Assembly (NCBI GenBank): GCA_021186555.1
Contig: JAJKFL010000042.1
Location: 8,353,281-8,417,280 of the forward strand
Reading direction: 5' to 3'
DNA from: Reticulitermes speratus
Taxonomy: Eukaryota; Arthropoda; Insecta; Blattodea; Rhinotermitidae
Length of the DNA: 64,000 nucleotides
In this document: in pieces, positions 56,290 to 64,000 of the stretch
Numbering within the stretch: position 1 is the first letter of the stretch
How the letters are laid out: every line of letters begins with the position of its first letter
Notes under the pieces: model-generated
Told to the model about the DNA's origin: nothing
Database searches by the model: none
What the model saw: only the letters and a program-made list of their open reading frames with translations
Made by a program: the position numbers and the translations under genes

Positions 56290-57375
56290 TCTTCAGTAAC
56301 AAATATAAAATAAGGAACTCATATTACGTTATTGTACGTCGTATTACGTCATTCTTTCAGAGCTGAAGGTTTTGGCACCGCATCTTAATTACGTCATTGT
56401 AGACAGTCATTGACTCACGTAATTGCATTGTGTTAAATTCTATTGGTATTCCACAGCTGCATACAGCATTCTGGTGTGGACTGCCACTTACATGAGCAAA
56501 TGGATGTTAGAGAAGACGTACTGGTGTTCAGAAAGCACATTGCAGAATCAATGTGAAATTTCAATTGGAGATCATGGCCTGTGTTGGGCAGAATTTATTA
56601 GGGTTTCAGACTATAAAGGCACAGACACCAAAACTCTACCTTATTCACGCTTATTTATATAAGTTTAGAGGTTACAAGAGAAATGAGTTCACCGCAAAAA
56701 TTACAATTTTCGACTACATTTTTTTTTTTTGCATTTTACCTAATGCTAATTTGGGCGTGTTTGTCAGCCTTTTGCTACAATTTTATTTTATCAATGTATT
56801 AAATCTCTAACGCTCATTGGTAGAGATGTGTACCACCGCTCTAATGTTAAGAAAGTCTGCATTTTTTTACCATGTGTGTATGTGTTTCACATAATTATCA
56901 CAAACTGATTGATATTTGTAATGGAGTTACTGTGTGTTTGCAGTGAGGTAGGGACTGAATTCGTGTGAGTTGCTTAAATGTAAGAAAAGAAAACAAATCA
57001 TGTGCAGGGCACATCTGTGCGTCCGGCTAATACCTAGCATCAGCTTCTGAATCGGAAGGCGATTTTTTCAAATTCGATTAATATCGAATTTGTACTTAAT
57101 TTGTCAGGCAGTTCGCATTTTAAGGCATACTGATCTGTAATAAGGTGGAGTTTATGTGTACCTATCAAGAGCGTTGACGTTAAGCCATCAAGAGGTTCAT
57201 TTAAGGCCGTTAAGAGCCTTTACCATGTATCCCACAAACCTTTAACGAGTTAATTCTTCGCCCAACTTGCAAAATATCCTTGTCACTGACGTCCGTTCTG
57301 CTACGTAGGTGAGTCAAATTAAAATTATAAAAAAACAGCTAATTTGGTGAACATAGTTTTGACACAGCTTTGTCG
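56290..57375. other. No recognisable feature
   Basis: Overlapping frames at 56423-56810 show no motif. Nothing shared. Confidence 0.4.
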
Positions 57376-57380
57376 TGTTT

Positions 57381-57898
57381 AGGCGTGTTTGCGGAATTGC
57401 GAATAGGGACTATTAGGTTCGTCATGTCTGTCTGTCGGTCTGCATGGAACAACTCGCTTCACGCTTGACGAATTTTCGTGAAATTTGAGATTCGAGTATT
57501 TTTCTAAACTTTTTTCTAGAGAATTCAACTTTCATTAAAATCTGACAAGAATAACGGGTACTTTACATGAAAACCTATTTACATTTATGACAATAACTCG
57601 CTTAATTCTTCTTAGAGTGAGAAATGTTTCACACAAAAGTTGTAGACAAAACAAAACACACATTTTATATTCAATAACTCTCCCGAAAATTGTGCCGTTT
57701 ATGAGATACTGTGGGAAAATAAGGTAGAGTCAGACAGCCCAAAGTTGACAATATATTACGGCGCATGCGCTTGCATCGCTTTGCATGCTGGATAACTAAG
57801 GCTACAGACACACACTCAGAATATGTAATACTTATTGCTTTATCACGGCAACAATGCTTACGCGAACGTGCCTCAATGTTACGTTACGCTTACATTGC
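57381..57898 (+). mobile_element. MITE-B copy 6
   Basis: Ends aggcgtgtttgcggaattgc and cgcgaacgtgcctcaa. The interior has the atgcgcttgcatcgctttgc variant of the palindromic block. Confidence 0.85.
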
Positions 57899-57899
57899 C

Positions 57900-58930
57900 T
57901 GTCTTCTTTAACATACCCCCAGATCTACGATACACAGTGGGTGCTTCTCGCCCATGCTGATGACTTGCTGTGCCTGCAGATGCCAGTATTAGCGTCTGAA
58001 TTTTTTCGAAATTTTGCCTTCTTTCATCCGACTCAGTTTTAGTTATAAACATTACTGTTTTATTTCATGGTCCTATAACAATACATTTTGTACTAGTTAA
58101 CAAGAATATTCGAATATGAATTCAAATTATTTAAGAAACTATTTCGCAACTATCATCACTCATGTCTTACACTCATGCAGACGCCATGTAGTCTAAACAG
58201 TTGATACAGGGACATTAAATAAGTTACCAATGTGCTGCTCATGTGAATCACTTCCTGTATACTTTTCCTTTAAGCTTTCATTCCTCTTTTTCTTATATGT
58301 ATACATAATCTCTTTGGTCTTCCACTGTTTGTCCTTGTTCTGTTTGAAGTATTCTTCAATGTGTCTCTGTTCTTGCTCCGTGAAGAATTTACGTGAAGAA
58401 TGTGTAGCAATCTTTGATTCAGGAAATCAAAGAAATGCCAAATGTATGAATGCTTTGTCTAAATTAATCCTAATATTTAATTGCACTGAATTCACATATA
58501 AAGCAAAACGACCTTGCTAAAGTAATTAAAACACCCCTATTAAATAAACAATTTTGTGATGCAATACATACTGGAAGACAAAGTTGCTCCTGACTACAAA
58601 TCAGCACACGTGTTCTGAAACACTGTGTGACATGTTACATGAAGGAACTTACGTAATGGACAGTGGAGGCGCTTAGCAAGTGTAACCAGTGCCGTGTGTA
58701 GCGCACGCCTCCATTGCACTAGGTGTATAGTTGTCTATTCCAACTGAACGGGGAGATTTGTTCATTTTGTTTCAGCAAAACCATTTAAAATAGGTCCTAT
58801 ACCGGCCTAGAGACTGGCTGTCCCGAATGACGTTTTCGTCATTTTCCTCAGCCACACAGATCAAATTCTGGCATAGCAAATGAAAATTGTAAATAATAAT
58901 AATAATAATAATAACAAACCACATTTTCAT
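57900..58930. other. No recognisable feature
   Basis: An (ata)n microsatellite lies at 58893-58914. The 96-residue frame at 58230-58520 has no motif. Confidence 0.4.
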
Positions 58931-58933
58931 TTG

Positions 58934-59220
58934 GGGCCGCGGTGGCGCAGTTGGTTGAAGGCACTGCGCCACAAGCCTGAAGGTCGCGGATTCTATTCCC
59001 GATGGTGTCCGTCCGGCCGCACTGTGGCCTTGGGTCGACTCAGCCTCTAACAGGAATGACTACCAGGCATATTTACTGGGGGGTAAAAAGCGGCGGTGGG
59101 TAGGGCTGACAACCTTACCACCTTCATGTGCCGATTGTCTTAAACGTGGTAACCTCAACCTCCTGGAGCCCTCAGGCCGAAGCCTGTCAAGAGGCCTGTA
59201 ATGGCGATTGCTTTACTTTA
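58934..59220 (+). mobile_element. SINE-A copy 3
   Basis: Complete head (A box ggtggcgcagttg, B box ggattctattcc) and body through ctttactttac. No clear target duplication. Confidence 0.85.
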
Positions 59221-59257
59221 CGTGTTTCGTGTACGGAAGTGAAAGTCGTTACAAATA

Positions 59258-59335
59258 CAGGGTATACACAAAAGAATGGTTCGGTTTCAATAGTGAATAC
59301 TATTGAAACCGCACCATTCTTTTGTGTATGCCCTG
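59258..59335. mobile_element. Tc-type MITE copy 2, 78-bp palindrome
   Basis: Same length and structure as 11377-11454, flanked by TA (59256-59257 and 59336-59337). The left arm has two substitutions relative to the right. Confidence 0.9.
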
Positions 59336-59679
59336 TACAATAGCTTGTTCCATTTGGTATTTCCGAGTGTTATCTGCCTTCAGTTCAAAGTATTCTTTCT
59401 CGTAATGTGCTTCATGTGTAAATAATTTCTAGGTCTGAGTGGAAGTAAATGAGAAATTGTGTCTGTAGACATTTCTTTGTTTTTACCAAGCCCTTTCACC
59501 AGTCCGGAAATTTCTTATATTGTAATTTGAATGACTCTGATGACCACACTGATTACGCTTGAAGGAAACTCTGATCACAGTTTTGAAGTTCGTTTTAAAC
59601 GACGCTGTCAGTTGATAAAATTCTAGGTCCAGCGTCGGTGGTAGATGATTGATTGAATGAGTACGGATCATTGGTGTAC

Positions 59680-59818
59680 TGATACTGACAGGGGAAACCC
59701 GAAGTACTCGCAGGGAAACTCTCTGTGCCACTTTCCTGATCCAAAATTCCACATTAATTGGCCTGGAATCGAACTCAGGCCTCCTCAATGAGAGGCTCAC
59801 GACCAATGTCCTGTGAGG
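59680..59818 (-). mobile_element. SINE-I copy 7, partial
   Basis: Minus-strand head and first body block (plus strand: tgacaggggaaacccgaagt, ggaatcgaactcaggcctcc). The 3' half is absent. Confidence 0.65.
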
Positions 59819-59885
59819 GAAGTTACAATGCATATATACCCTTTGTTTCCCAATAGGAACTGAAATTGAAACCATAATTTTTATG

Positions 59886-60125
59886 ACAAATTGACTCCAT
59901 GGAGTTTTCTCCTGGAGAAGCTAATAGTTCCCCATCTGATCAAGAAATTCCTTTTCTTTTCATGAAACCCAAATGCTCATTACCGCTTTCGTAAAACCTG
60001 CCACTGTTCCCGTGCGTGAATCAAGTGAATTGATTCCTCATTCTCAAATTATACTTATTTAGATACACTTTAATATTATCCTCCCATATATGCCTAGGTG
60101 TTCCAGTCGGCCTCTGCGCACTTAA
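59886..60125 (-). pseudogene. LINE-W copy 12, 3' end
   Basis: Plus strand: gactccatggagttttctcc, gagaagctaatagttccc, aatattatcctcccatatat, gcctaggtgttcc. Frame broken. Confidence 0.7.
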
Positions 60126-60129
60126 ATTA

Positions 60130-61010
60130 GTAGTAATAAGCAGGAAACATGTTGAAGTGACATCAGTATTGTAGAATGTTAGTAGCTGCTTTGTATATGT
60201 CTTTGCAAAATGTCCACTTATTCTAATGGAAAAGATTTTACCCTTAAATTTTTCGTTTGTACCCAAAAAAACAATTATTTCTTTGGTGAAGATTTTTAAA
60301 GCTTGTTGCTTTTCACACGTGCAGAATCGATAAATTCCGCGGTGATAAGATTTTGTGTAAAATAGAAGTAAGTGACTTCAATTGTGTCTGAATTCTATTC
60401 TGAAACGTAATCATCAACACGTAAAGCCTGCCATTTCCCATATCAGTAATAAAATTATTACACAAAAGCTAATAACAACATTAAAATCGGACCATTGGTC
60501 ACAGTTTCGATCTGAAAAGTCTGTGATAAACACTTGACATTTGAAACTTGTTACCATAGCAAACGACAGCGCAATGCTTGTTATTGTTCCTCGTCATACA
60601 GTTCAACATTTGCTACATGTGAAATAGCCTATTTCATATCGATCAGATATGGCGTCAGTCTGTCGTTGTTTACGCAGTAACATGGCAACTCGTAAAGGTT
60701 TCCGTGCAGTGTTGATTACGAAACACCTCTACATTATTGGTGTGTCAGATTGGAACCTCAGCAGGGTAATCTGCAACGTCTCATTTACTCGCGCAAACTT
60801 ATTGCCGGTTCAGGTGTTTAACGACCTACAGATTTTACCAATGGTGGGTATAAAATCCGTCATTTAAAGGGGGGAACACGAGTGTCCATGAACGGTCCTT
60901 GTCCTGTTGACGTCATGTGACCTGGTAGTTAAGTGCCCGTATCCGGAAGGGACTATGGCCTTCGTCTTCAGGGTATATTTATCTTCGGACGAGATGTCTA
61001 CACGCTCCTC
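60130..61010. other. No recognisable feature
   Basis: A 72-residue frame at 60649-60867 has no motif. Confidence 0.4.
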
Positions 61011-61014
61011 CAGG

Positions 61015-61436
61015 TTGGAGGTTGGGCGTGGGCTTAGCCATTCACCCCATCCAGTAAAGCTATCCCATTATAGGCCTGGACAGGCCCTTAGGGTCCCAGA
61101 AGATCGAGGCTCCCAGATTTTTAGACAATCGGCACATGAAGGTGGTAAGGTTGTCAGCCCTACGCACCGGCCGCCTTTACCCCCCAGGAAAGATTCCTGG
61201 TACTCATTTCTGTTAGAGGCTGAGTCGACCCCAGGGCCATAGTGCGACCGAAACGATTATGTCAATGAAACATTCCATTGACACCATCGGGAATCGAACC
61301 CGCGCAGTAGCGCAGTGCCTCAACCAACTGCGCCACCGAGTGCCCCACCCCATCCAGTACCGAGGTTAATAATGAGTGTAGCTTTAACTCCACTTCCCCC
61401 CCACGCTTCCATGGTGTGTACGGTGGAGGTTATGAT
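61015..61436 (+). mobile_element. SINE-C copy 8, interrupted
   Basis: Left piece to 61056 (gggcgtgggcttagccattc) and right piece from 61346 (cagtaccgaggttaataatg to cttccatggtgtg). The gap is exactly the nested SINE-A. Confidence 0.8.
61057..61345 (-). mobile_element. SINE-A copy 4, nested in SINE-C
   Basis: Complete minus-strand copy with both pol III boxes. Exact 14-bp duplication caccccatccagta at 61043-61056 and 61346-61359 is SINE-C target sequence. SINE-A therefore moved after SINE-C at this locus. Confidence 0.95.
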
Positions 61437-61442
61437 ATTGTA

Positions 61443-61675
61443 TAGGGGTTTCGCAAAGCAATTGCGAGATGGGGTACAAGCCTGGTCACTTCTTTCAGTC
61501 CAGCCGTCAGTCTGTCCGTGCTCATGGAGCAGGGCGAGACACATCTTACGGATTTTCTTGAAATTTCTTATTTGCGGTTTGTGCTAAAATTTGACGTCAT
61601 ATTCCGAGTTCTTTTAAAATTGGTCACAAATTATTGGCCCTTTACATGAACACTTACGTACATTTAAGTGATTGA
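61443..61675 (+). mobile_element. MITE-B copy 7, left half only
   Basis: ggggtttcgcaaagcaattg, then ccgtcagtctgtccg, cttacggattttcttgaaat, tttacatgaacacttacgta. The right half is missing, and it starts within 10 bp of the SINE-C end. Confidence 0.6.
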
Positions 61676-61679
61676 TCTT

Positions 61680-62416
61680 TACAATGGAAACAGACTGTAT
61701 CCTCTGTGAAAGGCGAGATGAGGCCGAAGAAATAGTTTGCTATCTAAACTTAGGAATCGTGTAATGTCAATTTAAAGTTCTCCGTGTATATAATAATTAC
61801 AGGAAATATAATAGCTCAGAGTTTAGGTGATACTTAATGTGATGACGTGTCAATCTGTTGCTGAGAGATAAGGAGATGTGTCGTGTCTGCTGTGTATAAT
61901 ATGCAACGGCACATTTTAAATACCTGCACATTCATTGTTTTTTTCTTGAAATTACTTGAGATTTTAAAATCTGCGGATAATTGCAGTGCTTAAACTCCTG
62001 AACTTATGTCTGCGTACATTGCCTAACTTGTTTTGCTGTTATTCTTATAATTTAACATTGTCACTCTGACGCGGAATTACGTGTTTGAATAGACGCTAAA
62101 TTGCCCACTTCTTATTTTATGTATTTGTCTGGCCTTTGGAAGTAAGTAGGCTTCATAAATATTTTTTCTGAACTTCTATGAAATGTGTTCACAGAAATCG
62201 GTTTACGTGTTTTATTTATGGTCAGTAATGATTTCATACATTTTTACATTGCAACCAGAGTTTATAAATGTGTAACTCTTCCTAAACCGAACTCTAAAAC
62301 TTTAAGGTACACGGTACAATGTATTGGAATATTTTAATTTAATTGCTGGCTGTCTAAATCAAATTTGTGGGTGCTTAGTGTTTAGGGAGATTCTTTGGGT
62401 TTATTATTATTATTAT

Positions 62417-62451
<35 letters not shown>

Positions 62452-62965
62452 TCCACTTTTCTTACATCACAGCACAGCAGTTCAGCTGGTTCTCAAAACA
62501 GTACGGTCTCACTGACCAAGCACTTCTTATGCACTGTTCTGCCAAAAACGTTCCGACTATACGACATATGTTAAGTGTTACTGCTTTCTGCATTAGGATA
62601 TACAGAGCAGGGCGGAGATTAAGCAGTTTTAAACTTTCGTGTAATTTGTTTGCAATAATATCAGCTGTCGATAGTACTAGTGGTGTTATATATGCCGTTT
62701 CCAGTTGCCACATTCGTATAAGCTATTGTTTCAAGTCTGTATACTTCTGTAGCTGCTCGGTGATGGTGCTGTGAAGGCTGTGACTGTTAGGAATTGCTAT
62801 ATCTATTGAATGTGCTTCTTTGATGGTTTTGCTATGGTATTTCTATGGATAATTTGATAAGTTATTATAGATCTGTCGTAGTATAGTTTATAGTTGGGAG
62901 TTCTCTAACACAGATTGTGGCACATATTTATAATACGGCATTGGTGAGCCCTTTGGTTTATTGTT
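61680..62965. other. No gene; (TTA)n/(TAG)n microsatellite
   Basis: 62402-62452 is an att run followed by a tag run. The rest is AT-rich without recognisable elements. Confidence 0.45.
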
Positions 62966-62968
62966 ATT

Positions 62969-63115
62969 AAAGACGTAAGCAGCTACTGGATGACCTTAAG
63001 GAAAAGAAAAGATACTGGAAATTGAAAGAGGAAGCACTAGATCGCAGGCAATGGAGAACTCGCTTTGGAAGAGGCTAGGACCTGTCGTAAGACAGACTAC
63101 AGAATGAATGAATGA
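62969..63115 (+). pseudogene. LINE-P copy 4, extreme 3' end
   Basis: Only the last ~45 codons (RRKQLLDDLKEKKRYWKLKE-like) and the aatgaatgaatg tail. A base deletion after RFGRG shifts the frame. Very short 5'-truncated insertion. Confidence 0.85.
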
Positions 63116-63329
63116 ATTATTATTATATGTGACTGGCCGTCCGCTGTTAAGCCCGCGCGTTAATAAATTGAACTGAGTTTAATTATAGACGTGCCCCTGT
63201 ATTTTCCATCGACTGTCGCCAGCTCGAAATCAGTTGCCTCTCTTCGGATGCCACTGGTGTACTGTTTTAAAGTCCGTCAGCTTCCGCTGCTAGAGCATTC
63301 TGCAGCAATACTGACATCCACTTCACTAA

Positions 63330-64000
63330 GTTCTGGGCACTTGGAACGTAAGGACCTTGAATCAAGGAGGAAAACTCGAAAATTTGAAGAAAGAGATGCA
63401 GAAGAACGCAGTGTCTGTGCTAGGTGTTAGTGAAGTGCGGTGGAAGGGTCAAGGTGAAATAAAAAGTGGTGATTATACAGTGTATTATTCCGGGGGTGAC
63501 AGTGCTGAAAGAGGCGTAGCAATAGTAGTGCATAAAAGCGTAGTGAAAAGTGTTGTTAAGAAGAGTGTGTATAGTGACAGAATCATTGCTATTAAATTGC
63601 AGGCAGAACCGGTAAGTATTTTGATAGTGCAAGTGTACATGCCAACATCGGACTATGAAGATGACAAAGTGGAAGAGTTGTATGATATAATTGAAGAAAT
63701 TCTTGAAGAGGATGGAAAGGGCGCGACAAACACGATTATAATGGGAGATTGGAACAGTGTGGTTGGAGATAAAGCACATCACAACACTGTTGGACCATAT
63801 GGACTGGGAAGGAGGAATCAGAGAGGTCAAATGCTTATTGACTTCTGTGAAAGAAATGGACTTGTTATAACAAACACATGGTTCAAAAAACCTAAAAGAA
63901 GATTGTACACGTGGAAATCACCAGGAGATAGGAATCGATATCAGCTGGACTATGTACTAGTGAAACAGCGATTCAGGAACAGTGTGAAGGATGTGCAGAC
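63330..64000 (+). CDS. LINE-P-like AP endonuclease domain, partial, runs off window
   Basis: An uninterrupted frame of 223 residues from the in-frame stop at 63327 to the window edge, lacking its end. It starts LGTWNVRTLNQGGKLENLKK, the usual beginning of the endonuclease/exonuclease/phosphatase domain of non-LTR retrotransposons. Active-site landmarks are visible: Glu35 in SEVRWKG, GDWN at 139-142 (metal-binding Asp and Asn) and LDYVL at 206-210. The enzyme nicks target DNA to prime reverse transcription. The first ATG is at 63396, inside the domain, so the true start probably lies upstream and was lost or is in another frame. It is named LINE-P-like because copies of that family surround it; the RT part needed to prove this lies outside the window. 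No stop or frameshift is present, unlike every other LINE-P and LINE-W copy here except copy 2. Confidence 0.85.

Noticed and set aside
58230-58520. 96-residue Cys/Phe-rich frame, possible small secreted or membrane protein
   Set aside because: No signal-peptide layout or start context, AT-rich composition, no homologue recognised.
63191-63430. 79-residue frame overlapping the LINE endonuclease start
   Set aside because: Out of frame with the clear endonuclease reading frame from 63330; most likely a shadow.

Overview
The window reads as non-coding nuclear DNA of a large, repeat-rich insect genome. The retroelement peptides and several unrelated tRNA-derived SINE families fit a cockroach-type (Blattodea, perhaps Periplaneta-like) genome. 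That placement is inference from remembered family resemblance. I found no host protein gene, no genuine tRNA or rRNA gene, no CRISPR and nothing bacterial. Nearly all short open frames are chance frames or translations of repeats.

Layout. All family labels here are local. 0-10 kb: SINE-A, an inverted pair of MITE-B copies, a 5'-truncated LINE-P with a 39-bp x10 array at its 3' end, a palindromic foldback interrupted by SINE-D, a 185-bp MITE and a second LINE-P with a perfect 11-bp target duplication. 10-20 kb: LINE-W tails, a 78-bp palindromic Tc-type MITE, a 40-bp x20 array running into a SINE, and a SINE-D composite with five tandem tRNA-like heads. 20-40 kb: foldback palindromes (22.3, 27.4, 29.0 and 29.9 kb), SINE-C and SINE-I copies, a 49-bp x19 array and a decayed LINE-P. 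40-52 kb: MITE-B, SINE-I, two chained SINE-D composites, and long stretches with nothing recognisable. 52-64 kb: a 23-bp x17 array, a Tc-type element keeping the transposase C-terminus, a foldback inside LINE-W, MITE-B, SINE-A nested in SINE-C, and at the right edge an undamaged LINE endonuclease reading frame that leaves the window.

There are no cooperating genes, so the interest lies in the mobile elements. Many foldbacks carry a motif with the hammerhead-ribozyme core CUGANGA / GAAAC. Its helices I and II differ in sequence between loci but stay paired, which is covariation visible by eye. The best copy (51061-51107, minus) has a 6-bp helix I, a 6-bp helix II and a GUC cleavage triplet. 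Two of these loci and the 51-kb copy also share a downstream segment containing GCACGGTGA, in two cases followed by AATAAA. The likeliest reading is inverted termini of a hammerhead-bearing retroelement such as a Penelope-like element; this is an inference. A second theme is that three tandem arrays grew from ends of retroposons, and two of these sit entirely inside target-site duplications.
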